Positions 24,101 through 36,100 of a stretch of DNA of 64,000 nt are shown one piece after another. The stretch's first letter is position 1. Each line of letters begins with the position of its first letter. The translations under genes were made by a program, and so were the position numbers. Origin of the DNA: Himantopus leucocephalus (Eukaryota; Chordata; Aves; Charadriiformes; Recurvirostridae); assembly GCA_003993805.1 (NCBI GenBank), contig RSEF01000001.1, positions 59,902,204 to 59,966,203 of the forward strand, given 5' to 3'. The notes below the pieces were generated by a model that did no database searches, had not been told where the DNA came from, and worked only from the letters and a program-made list of their open reading frames with translations.

Positions 24101-27100
24101 CTACCTGGAGCCTTTGGTAGAAAGCACCAGGGGAGACTCAAGGTCAACCCCTAGGGTTTTGGAGCCAGGGATACAGAGGATCTGAAGCCTACTATACTCC
24201 AACTGAAAAAGAGATAGGCAGCATATGAAGGGGTTCGACTTGCTTTGGAAGTGACTGATACGGAAGCACAGCTCCTCTTAGCACCTCGACTGCTGGTGCT
24301 GGGCTGGATGTTCAAAGAAGGCGTCCCTGCCACACGTCGTGCAACTGATGCTACATGGGGTAAGTGGATTGCACTGGTCACACAGCGAACTCAAATGGGA
24401 AACCTGAGTCGCCAAGGAATCTTGGAAGTGATCATGGACTGGTCAGAGGGCAAAGATTTCGAAGTATCACCAGAGGAGGAGGTGACGCGTGCAGAAGAGG
24501 CCTCACCGTATAATAAATTACCAGAAAATGAGAAGAAATGTGCTTTGTTCACTGATGGGTCCTGCCAGATTGTGGGAAAGCATTGAAAGTGGAAGGCTGC
24601 AGTGTGGAGTCCTACCTGACAAGTTGCAGAAGCTGCTGAGGGACAAGATGAATCAAGCCAGTTTGCAGAGGTGTAAGCCATCCAGCTAACTCTGGATATT
24701 GCCGAACAAGAAAAATGGCCAGTACTTTACCTTTATACTGATTCATGGATGGTGGCAAATGCTCTGTGGGGGTGGTTACATCAGTGGAAGCAGAGCAACT
24801 GGCAGCACGGAGGCAAACCCATCTGGGCTGCTGAACTGTGGCAAGATACTGGTGCCTGGATAGAGAATCTGGTTGTGAAAGTATGTCATGCAGATGCCCA
24901 TGTACCCAAGAATCGGGTCACTGAGGAACATCGAAACAACCAGTAGGTGGATCAGGCTGCTAAGACTGAATTGGCTCGGGTGGACCTGGACTGGCAACAT
25001 AAGAGTGAATTCATAGCTTGGTGGGCCCATGACACCTCAGGCCATCAAGGAAGAGATGCAACATATAGATGCGCTCGTGATTGAGGGGTGGACTTGACCA
25101 TGGACATTATTGCACAGGTTATCCATTAATGTGAAACGTGCCGCAATCAAGCAAGCCAAGCGGTGAAAGCCTCTTTGGTATGGAGGACAACGGCTAAAAT
25201 ATAAATATGGGGAGGCCTGGCGGATTGATTATATTACACTCCCACAAACCCGCCAAGGCAAGCACCATGTGCTCGCAATGGTGGAAGCATACCCTGTGCC
25301 CATGCCACTGCCTGGAACACTGTCCTGGGCCTTGAAAAGCAAGTCTTATGGTGACATGGCACCCCAGAGACAATTGAGTGAGACAATGGGACTCATTTCC
25401 GGAACAGCCTCACAGATACCTGGGCCAAAGAGCATGGCACTGAGTGGGTATATCACGTACCCATCATGCACCAGCCTCTGGGAAGACAGAATGATACAGT
25501 GGGCTGTTAAAAATTACACTGAGAGACCTGGTCTGGTGGTCCAGACTCAGCTGGCTCTGATGCCTGTGTTAATAGAAGATTTTCCTCTTCATGTGCCCAT
25601 CAGTGCTATACCTGTTCAGTAACTGCGGATTAGCAAGTAGAGAGGGAGTCTTCATTGTGTCGCTGGAAGTCACAGGCTTCTTACATCCTCCATTTTGAAT
25701 ATCTCCATTTGTTACTATTTTGAATATAGCCTCTATCTGTCCCTACTTCCTTGTACTATGGGGCTTGGGGTTTTGTCTGTGCAGAGTCATAGTTTATCCC
25801 CACTTTGTCCATTCTACGCAGTTAGCTTATCTCTTCCTACAGCTTCTTCACTTTCTGACTCAGATCAGAGAGAGAACTTTTAGGCGAGGATGGACTGTAT
25901 TTTAGAGTAGGCTCTTTCAGCCTGAAGATGGAGGAGAGATGTGACAAAGGTCTGTAAACAGTAAGTGGTATGGAGAATGGATATTTGCTGTCTTTTCCTC
26001 TACAAGAACCTCATGTATCAAATGGAGGAAAGCAAAAAAGTGAGAGGCAGGATCAAGGCATAGAAGAAGAGATGGCTCTCCATGTGGGAGCTATGGAGCT
26101 CCTTGCTAGCAACACTGTGACTGCTAAAAGTTTCCCTACGTTTGTCTTCTGTGCAAGAGGAATTTTTTTGAGGGCACAGAATCCTTAAGGCTCTGGAGGT
26201 TTTCCAGCAGCAATTTTTCAGTAAGCTGAGGAAGTTTTCTGGGACTGTGTAACTGTGTTCTTTTCTCCTCCTTAATGCTTCCCTGCTTGATCATCTGCTG
26301 TTGACATGAAAGTGGTGGAGATAGGATCCTGGGTTAGGCGAACTGTTAGTTTTACCTAGTGCATCTGTTGCTATGTTCTCTTACCTAATCTATAAACTAT
26401 CAAGTTCGACTAGGTGAGGATGTGTACCAAAGCAAATCTGAAGTCTTTCTTTCTCAGAATTGCTAGCACTTTGAGTGCATTCTAGACACCTTGATTCTAG
26501 GCTTCTCTACAGCAATGGCATTTCATGCCCTTCAGGAATAGTTTGAAAGAGAACTTATTAGTGATCTTTGTTAAGGGAGTCTGAAGTCAACCAGCACACC
26601 CAAGTACAACCTTTTAAGAATAAAGAGTGCAGTTAACATTTAAAAGAATACGGCTTGTCTTCTAGACAGCAGTGTTTGAAGAGAACTTCAGAGCATGTGA
26701 ATGGCAGATAAACAACTGAACGTGAACTTTTGTTCCTGTGTTGTTATAGAATTAGCTGTCAAAATTCTTGAATTCACAAACAGGAAAATGTTATGCTTAA
26801 ATGGCACCAATGAAACCACTTTTCTGCAATACTATTTCTATTTCTGGTCTTTACTTCAAAAAGGGATAATAGAAGGCTTTCAAAGAGTTGCTGTAAAAAA
26901 TATTTCAGCATTTGGGAGACTTTATACTCGAAAGCTTAGAAGAGCATAAGTTTTGTTCATCCAGTAAAAGATTAAGGAGGTCTATAGTATCTGCAAACGG
27001 GAGCTGAATATATGATGAAAAGAAGTTTCTTAAATGTAGCAGACAAAAGACACAAGTGCTGCATTTTTGATCCACTGGATTTTGCAAACCAGATATCAGG

Positions 27101-30100
27101 CACACTTCTGTCCAACAGACTTAGAAGGACCGATTAATGGATGTTTGATTCATCAGTTGTAATTGTTAAGTCCTTTATGGATTTTTTTCCACTAAAAATG
27201 TAGTATTAATAACTAAAGAAGAGAATATTGTGCTTTGTGTCTGAATCAATTAATAATTTTTATATAAATAGGCAGGGGGAGTTGTAGCCAAATAATAGAG
27301 TAGTGCAGGTTGGGAGGGACTTCAAGAGGTCCCTAGTCCAGTCTCCTGCTCAAAATAGGGTCAGTTGTGAGATTAGACAAGGAAGCTCAGAACTTTATCC
27401 AGTTAGGTCTTGAAAACTTCCACTGATGAAGACTGGATGACCTCTCTGGGCAATCTGTTCCAGTGACTCTCTTCATGTTGGAAATGTTTTTCTTTCTATC
27501 AGTTGGAATCTCTTGTCTCTCATCCATTGCCATGCACCTTTACAATGAGTCTGACTCCATCTTCTCAAAAGTCACCTTACAGGTATTGGAAAGCTATTTT
27601 TAAGTCCCTATTAAGATTTCTTCTCCATGCTGAACAAGCCCAGCTCCCTCAGCCTCTCTTAGAGGTCATGTTCTCCAGCCCCTTAACAGTCTCTTGTTCC
27701 TTACCAAGAGATGGCATAATGAGTGCCACATAAAGGGCAATAACCACTTCCTATGATATACTGGCTCTGTTCCTGTAAAAGTAGCACAGGAGGCTGTGGA
27801 CATCTTTTTCTGCCAGGGCACACTGTCTTGGCTCATGCTTTGCTTGCTGTCTATGTGAGTCCACAAAGCAGAGCTGCTCCCCAGCCATGCAGGCCCTAGC
27901 CTCTGTCATTGCAAGGGTTCTCCTTCCCCAGGTGCAGATTTGTCCTTGTTAAGTATCATAAAGCATTTGTCATCCCGTTTCTTGAGCTCGTCTAGGTCAT
28001 GATGATTCCTTTAAAAAATATACGAATCCATGATTTCTTTCTAAAACAAAAATAGTCAAATCCTGTCATGTTTCATGGGAAAAATCTGTATTTCTGTTTT
28101 GTAATAACTTTTGAGTAGAATTTGATCAAAGATGCACTACTTAGAAAGGCTGTGCTTAGAATCAAAGAATCGCCTAGGTTGGAAGGGCCCTTTAAGATCA
28201 TTGAGTCCAACCGTCAACCTAATGCTGCCAAAACCACCACTAAACCATGTCGCTAAGTACCATGTCTACCCATCTTTTAAATAACCTCCAGGGATGTTAA
28301 ATCCACCACTTCCTTGGTCAGCCTGTTCCAATGCTTGACAACCCTTTTGGTGAAGAAATTTTCCCTAATATCCAATTTAAGTGTCCCCTAGTTCAACTTG
28401 AGGCCATTTCCTCTTGTCCTGTCACTTTTTACTTGGGAGAAGTGACCAACCCCCACCCTGCTATGCTTTTGTACTTTCTTGTGATTGCTGTCTGTACACA
28501 TCCGTTCTAGCCAATCTGTGAGAAGAATGTTGTGGTTACAGGATTATGGAATAGTGGGAGTATTACTATGCAGTCCAGAGTAACTTGCAAATACTATGTG
28601 CTATGAATATTACTTCTTGCATAAATTAACAAAATGAAAAATCTCGTAATTTCAGTTTTTGGTTTTCTGACTCCTTCCTTTTTCTGATTTATTAGGCGAC
28701 TTATTTTAAATCATTCAAAAGTTCTTCATAATAGAAGAAAAAGTGTTAAGAGAGCATCAAGCATATCTTCGTAGCCAGAACTTTCTCCAAAAAAGCTAGT
28801 AAACTCTGCTGTAATAGCAAAATGAAAGCAGGAAATTGGAGAAGTGTACAGTTCAAGATGTGCATAGCAGTGCTGAGTTGTTCTGTTATATTCTGGATGA
28901 ATGTTAATGTAATCTTAATAGTTCTACATTGTATCTAGCAAGCACAAGAGGTGGCATATACTGCCTGTACCAAACACATAATGGAAGTTTATGGAACATA
29001 TAATAAAAGTTTTCAGGAAGCGTTAGCATTTTTCATTTTAACCTGTGTGCATTTGGGGGTGTTATTTCAGATTTTTCTTTATTTAAGAATTTCTTAAACT
29101 GTATGTTTTTAAATGACTAGCTTTAAATTGTGATACTTTGTATTAGGAAGAAACTTTAAATGAAAATTCATGTTTGTTAAGAAGAATCTAGGCCTTTTTA
29201 TACCATAAAGGTTATGGGTGAATTTGCCACTTGTAAATAACTAGGAGAACATATTAGTATTTTGTTACTGAAATTTTTATACTTTTTTCCTAGGTGAAAA
29301 ATCAACTAAAATAATTCCTTGAGAACTTTAACTACATTAAAAATACATGGTTTTTTTCAGAGGTAACTTTGAGGCATTCTGTTGATTTTTAAAGCTAAGC
29401 AAACTTAGAAATGAATCTTACTGCGTTGTATGGTAGTTCAAATTCTTCTGAAGTTGTGAAGGTTTCCTCTGATTTTTTCATCTCTATTTCCTCTGTCTCA
29501 TACTTATTTCTCTCACCTTCCCCAACACGGTTTTTTGTAAGTATTCCAAGTTCACTAGTTGAAATGGGACTCTTACGAGACTTTTGTAGGTCAGTATAAG
29601 TAACACGTGGGGTTTTTTCTTCTGTTTGTAGAAGAGGTGGAAGAGGAGAGACAGAAGGAGAGTGAGGAGCATAAAGAAGAAGAGACCCAAAAAGAAGAGG
29701 AGAAACACACAGAGAGAAGTATGTAATGTTAAAACTATTACGCTTCACTGGTGGCATGTGTGAGAAACAGAATCATGGAGGTTGGAAGGGACCTTTGGAG
29801 ATTATCTCGGCCCTATCCCCTGCTCAAAACCAGGTCTACTAGAGCAGTTTGCTCAGAACCATGTCCTGACAGGTTTTGAGTATCTCCACAGATGGAGACT
29901 TCACAGCCTTGCTGTGTTCCACTTCCAGTGTTTGACCACCCTCACAGTAAAAAAGTTTTTAAAGTTTGAATGGAATTTCCTGTATTTCAATTTGCATCCA
30001 TTTCTCTCGTCATTTCACCGGTACTCACTAAGAGTCTTGCTCTATCTTTTTCACTCTCCACCCATCCAGTAATTTACACATATTATAAAATCTCTTCTAA

Positions 30101-33100
30101 CCACCTTCTCCAGTTGCATAATGCCAGCTGTCATTTCCTCATAGGACAGATGCTCCGGTCCGTAAAACATCTTGGTGGCCCTACACTGAACTCTCTCCAG
30201 TATGCTAACATCTTTCTTGTATTTAGAAGCCCAGAACTGGACACAAGACTCAAGGTTCAGTCTCACAGCGCTGATCAGAGGGGCATAATTACCTCCCTTG
30301 ACCTGCTGGTGATACTCTTCCTCAGGCAGCCAAGGATGTTGTTGGCCGCCTTTGCCAACGGGGCACATTGCTGGCTCATGTTCAACTTGATGTGTATGAA
30401 GACCACCAGGGCCTTTTCTGCAAAGCTGTTTTCAAGCCATTCATTTCCCAGCCTGTACTAGTACATGGGTTTATTCCTACCTAAGTGTGGGACTTCGCAC
30501 TTCCTTTTTCTGAACTTCATGAGGTTCCTGTTTGCTTATTTGTCCAGCTTGTCAAGGTAACTCTGAATGGCAGCATAACCATCTAGTGTAGCAATCACTT
30601 CTTCCAGTTTTGTATCATCTGCAAATTGCTGAGTATGCCCTCTATCCCGTTATCTAGGTCATTAATGAAGATGTTAGTGTTGGTACCAGTATCATCTTCT
30701 GGTGTATGTTACTAGTGATAAGCTCCAACTGGACTTTGTGCCACTAATCACAACTCTTGGAGCCCAGCAGTTGAGCCAGTCCATTTATCTAGGCCACATA
30801 TCATGAGTTTGCCTCTGAGGATGTTTCGGGTGCCAAAAGCATTACTAAAGACAAGGTAAGCAACATCTGTTGCTCTACCCCTCATCCACCAAGCCAGTCA
30901 TCTCATTGTAGAAGGCTATCTGGCTGATGAAGCATGATTTCCCCTTGATAAATCCATTCTGACTATTCCCCATCACCTTCTTCGTAATACGCTTAGAGGT
31001 GATTTCTAGAATTACTTGCTCCGTCATGTTACCAGGGATTGAGGTGAGGCTGACCATCCTGTTATTCCCTGTGTCCTTCTTTCCCTTCTTGAAGATTAGA
31101 AGAAAGCAGATGTCACTCCTGTCCTCAGGAACCTTATGCTATTGCCACAACCTTTCAGAAATTGAGAGTGGCCTTGCAGGCACTTCAGCCAGCTCCCTCA
31201 GCACTAGTGAGAGCATCTCTCTGGCTTGGATGGACTTGTGTATGTCCAGTTTGTTTAAATGTTAATGCAGTGCTCCTCCCCTGACAGCAAGTCTGCCTTT
31301 GCTCTAGCCTGTCTCACTGGTCTCAGGGAGCTGGCATTACTGAAGGCAAGTCTTCTCATTAAAGCCTGAGGTAAAGAAGGTATTGAGTGCCTGGGCTTTT
31401 TCTGTGTCCTTTGTCACTTGCTCCCCTGCCTCATTCAGCAGGGAAGATGTATTTTTCCTAGTTTTCCTTTTGCTGCTGGTATACTGATAGAAGCCCTTCT
31501 TGTTGCCCTTCATGTCCCACACCAGATTCAGCTTGAAGTGAGCTTTGGCTTTCCTAACCCCGTTCCCACCCACGTAGTGCCTTTATCTTTCTCATAGGTC
31601 ACCTGTCCATAGCAGACAGGGGCCTTCACCCCCTGCAGGCAGGGAGTCACTTGTTACTAATATGTGGTGCTACTGCATGGCTCAGGCTTAGCCAGTTCAG
31701 ATGTTTCACTGGGCACAGCTCCCAGCCCTGTATCTGCTGTGAGTGAACTGAACAAAATCTGTCATTGTCCTATACATTTGCAGGCAGAGTGGGAGCTGCC
31801 GTCCTGGTGCTTCTGGCCTTTGTCATCATGGGAATCTCTATTTCCCATCTGGATAAGCTCAGGCTCTGACTGTACCCCCTCTGGTACAGCTGGGGGTTGC
31901 AGTTTCTACGGCTGCAGGATCTTGGAGTATATCCAGTCAATCTGTTTCTCACCATTTCTGATGCTGTGCCATCCCCTGACCTCCTCTCATAGCTCCTTTA
32001 ACTTGGCAACACAGCTCTCCCACTAGTTTGCACCTTCTGTAGCCAAGAAGCTCATCTTCCTCTGCCATAGCCTCAGTCAGAATGGGAGGCCATAGATAAT
32101 CCCTGCAGCTGCAGATTTTCGAAGCCACATCTTCCCCCAAAATAGCTGTCTGGGTGGAGGCTCTGACATTACCGGGCTGCTGGAGACCACACCATGTGGC
32201 ACATCACCACCATTACAGAGTGTAGGGACCATCACCTTTCTGTGCACCCTGCTGTTAAAAGTCCTGTGTCTGTTAGCTGCTCTCTGGGAGCTGGTCTCTA
32301 GGCCCAGCAGTAATAAAGGTCTCTCCCTAGTGCCTGCTGAAAGGGTGTTTGAGCCTTCATCAGGAATCAGCTGGAACATGAGCACAAAGCTCCCTTTGAT
32401 CGAGAACAGCTGATGCAGGTCATTAGAAGCTGCTAGAGTTTCCCAGAAGTCACAGCCTTTCCACCAGTAGTAAGCACCCTGAAACTCTTCAAAGAGAATC
32501 TAACTGCAATAAAATTAGATGTAGCATCTGCTTCAGAATAAGTTAGCTGAACATTAAATGTGTTCTGTTAAGTATGTTCTGTTAAATAGGTAAGTAGCTC
32601 TTGCATGTTGCAGACTACTTGTTGTACTGTTCAGTGGTTAGGCTTTTTCTAAAAAGACTGACTGGGAGCAGGAAAGAGTTGTATGGAAGATTCTAATAAA
32701 CGTTTCATTACTAGTCTGGGAATAGTCTTCTAACTGTTCAGATTTATTTTTTTTAATTTTATTCCTACAAGCTTTTCTGATGTATGGAAGANTTTTTTTT
32801 TTTTTTTTCTTCATTTTCCACTGTTTACTGTCAATCTTTAAAAAAAAAAAACCTCATACCTTAGACATTTATATTGCTTGCAAATATTCAGCATTCTGCA
32901 AATGTTTATGAAGAGCCCTGTAGCCCTATAAAACGTACCTAAAAATGAGGACCTACACTTTCACAAACTTTTAAAAATAACCTAGATTGTTGTGCAGATT
33001 TTAAAATACTACCTTTTAATAATTTTTAGTAAAATAGTGCCTTTTCAGTGCAACTCACAAAAAAAAAAAATCAGAAACCATCAGAAAATCAGATCAGACT

Positions 33101-36100
33101 GAAACCGTGAGAAATCTAACAATCCAAAAATCAAATTATAAGAAATTTTTGAAGTTAGAAATGTAACTTACAGAGTGTATGTAATACAAGTAAAGAAAAA
33201 ATGGCAGTGGAAAGTAACTATTTCTTATGCTGGTTCAGTCTTCAGTGAATCTTCATTGATTCTGTCTTTCTGTATCATACTCAGGTTTGGGGTGGAGGGG
33301 GTGGGGGGTATGGTCTTTGGTGTTTTGATGGTGGTCAGATACCCACAGTATACTCTGTAGCTTCCCTTCCTGAAAATTTATCTATGCGTGTTATTTTATG
33401 TGTGGATCTCTAGACGATACAGTGCCAGGAGCTGGAGGAGTGAATGAGGTCTCTTTGGTTCTTTTGTGCTTGATCACTGTGATGACAATGACTTTATAAT
33501 ATACTTCTGAGCCGGTTCTTTTGTTAGATTTTCGCTTTCCTTCTTACCCAACAAGTAAGAAAAAGGTTTGAATGTTTTTTTCTGTCAAGGATTGGAGGTG
33601 CAGGTTAAAACTTCATGGCAGGTAGAAAAAAAGTTCATTGCTGACACAGGCAGTATGTGATGAGTTTTATTTGGCTGGAATCCTGATAAGAGGATTCCTT
33701 TTTCAGAAGGGGGTTTTGTTTTGCTTCTTAGAAGCCGTATTTAATTATAGGATGGTGCTGATGGGAGCAGGAAGAACTGGAGGCAAGTTCTGGAGAAGGG
33801 GATGCTGGTACTACAGCCATTTTGCATTTGGGGCAGTGGTTTGGCAAATCACAAAGCAGAACTCGCTAACAGGACAGCAATGTACAGAGACCAAAGGGAG
33901 TGTTCTGCTTTGATGTCATCAAACATCTTGTTTTTCCAAAAGCATTCTTACTGGTTTAGGATGAAAAAGCTTAAACTGGGGACAAATGGAACTTGATAAT
34001 AATCACAGCATTCTGCAGATACTTGTTTTTTCAAAGGTTCCTCACAAGCAATTGTATCTAACTGTTCCAGGTGAAGTGTCAAGGAGAAAGCGTTCCAAGT
34101 CTGAGGACATGGACAGTGTTCATTCTAAACGTCGTCGGTACATAGGAGAAGATTATGAAGCAGAACTCCAAGTAAAAATTACAGCCAGAAAGGATGTTGA
34201 CCAGAAATTACAAAAGGTAGAATGGAGGTGCAGAGCAAAGATGGCAAACATACCTATCGCTTGTCTTACCATATTTGAATTAGCTATCCTTTCCCACACA
34301 CTCCCTGCCCCCCCCCAAATAATTTCTCTTTTATGTGGTTGAAAATTGGACATACTTCAGATAACTTCAGGTGGCTTCATTCATATTAAGTCCCATATAC
34401 CCCTGCTTTTAAAAGGAGACCAAATATCATTTGAAAACTATACTGCAAGAGTTAAATTTGAAATGTGTTAAATATTTAAACTCTTAAGTCTCATGTGACT
34501 ATAGATGGAGAATCTTAGCAATGGAGGTATTTAAGTGTGGTAAAGCTTTATGTATGGTGCGCTTTATTGTGTGCCTAGCTTTAAAGAAAGTGTGTCTCCA
34601 AACAGGAGTGCAATCAGCATAGCATTTTGCAGATTTTTATAGAGCTGTCAATTGCCTTATTGCACCATTGACACGTAAAGAAACCTATGTCCTTGAAAAA
34701 AAAAATGTGCCCTTTTTCCATTAGTTAGTTAACTAGTGCGTGTTGTAACTTCATTAATGTAGGATGCAGAAAACTGAACCATATTTTTGTTTCTTGTTCA
34801 TTTTTGTTTCCTAAGGAAAATTTTTGCACTGCAATAGGTATAGGAGGGAGAAAAAAATGAAATAAGTGTATCACGTAAACTTTGTGGAAATTGGTCTCTT
34901 TTTTTCCATTTTTAGCTTTTGTAAGAAAAGCAACACAGGACATTTCTGCTAGGAGAAAATGCATCTCAGAAATAAAGATTTGTTGAATGTCTTTAGTTTC
35001 TGTTCTTTGAATGCCAGTGTCCATCTAGAGAACAGAAAAGTAAGAGGAAAAATTAATTTGTCTAAACACAGCACTTCAGGAAAATACCTTCTGTTGTTAA
35101 TGTTCTTTTTATATGTAATAAGGTTTTATATACTTATACTGCAATTAAATTAATTTCTTGAATTAATGGCAAAGAGGGACTGTTTTTATTTGCCAAAATA
35201 GATGTAGAAACTTTTCTTAGTTGTGCAACCACATGCTTATTGATGACTATAGATTTATTTGATTGACAGGGCACAGCTGTTGTATCCTGCTGCTAACAGA
35301 ACAATGACTTGTTAAGAGTTGAGAATATTTTTATAGATGGTCTCCCAAATTCTGGGATTGCATTATTTTTCTTTTTTTTTTTTAATAATAATAATAATTT
35401 TGCAGGTTATCCAGAGACTGTTAGAAGAAAAACTTACTGCTTTACAGTGTGCTGTTTTTGACAAGACTCTGGCAGACTTGAAAACCCGAATAGAGAAAGT
35501 AGAATGTAACAAGAGGCATAAAACTGTGCTTACTGAATTACAGGTGAGTGTGTGTGTGTTGAACATACTGGAGTCAAATTTAAAAATAAGTTCCTCAACA
35601 TCTAGTAGTAAGTCAGCTGTAGTTGTCAGTAGGGAAGCCATTTTGACTTCACAAAGGGAAGGAGGGGGAAGCAACAAATACTAATGTTGCCCTTGAGTTG
35701 TAAAATTCTAATTCCCTACTCAGCAAGGAAAAAGCAACCAATTAATCATCAAAAAACCCCAAAGCAAATCTTCCTTCAGGCAAACTGCTTCATTAGCTGT
35801 TAGCAAATCTGTTTTTCTCTGTTCTGCTCCATTTAGACATTTTTCAAATAAATGTTAAGTATGAAAATATCTAATGCCTCTGTGAAGCCAGAAATTTGCT
35901 TAAAAAGAGAAAAGTGCAGAAAGCAGAAGACAATAGCACTGGACTTTGTAGAATGTTCAAAGAAACATCACGTGCTACTTAGTCGTGATATTTCCCCAGA
36001 AACTAAATAATTATGGTCCAGCAAGGAAGGAAATAGCTAGTGTTGAATGCAGTATGCTTTCTTGCATTCTTTGTAGAAGTGGTGTACATAGCGGTGACAG

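Larger units (their letters stand above)
20300..25620 (+). mobile_element. ERVL-type endogenous retrovirus, decayed, same strand as ATF7IP
   Basis: This is an old provirus in the gene's sense orientation: 5' LTR 20300-20683, primer-binding site 20692-20709, gag-like frames 21112 to about 22260, protease about 22750-23200, reverse transcriptase about 23220-23990, RNase H about 24500-24960 and integrase about 24960-25600. Gag and Pol resemble the class III (ERVL-like) avian proviruses by overall pattern. Frames are disrupted by stops near 23202, 23700, 23988, 24586 and 24946 and by frame changes between 23990 and 24245 and again before 25269. There is no env and no 3' LTR that I can find, so it is 3'-truncated and incapable of encoding complete proteins. 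Confidence 0.85.

Noticed and set aside
21112..25622. The provirus as an intact or domesticated retroviral gene
   Set aside because: Several in-frame stops and frame changes in gag and pol, and no 3' LTR or env.
30051..31573. Minus-strand frames as a host gene
   Set aside because: They are CR1 ORF2 relics with stops between them.
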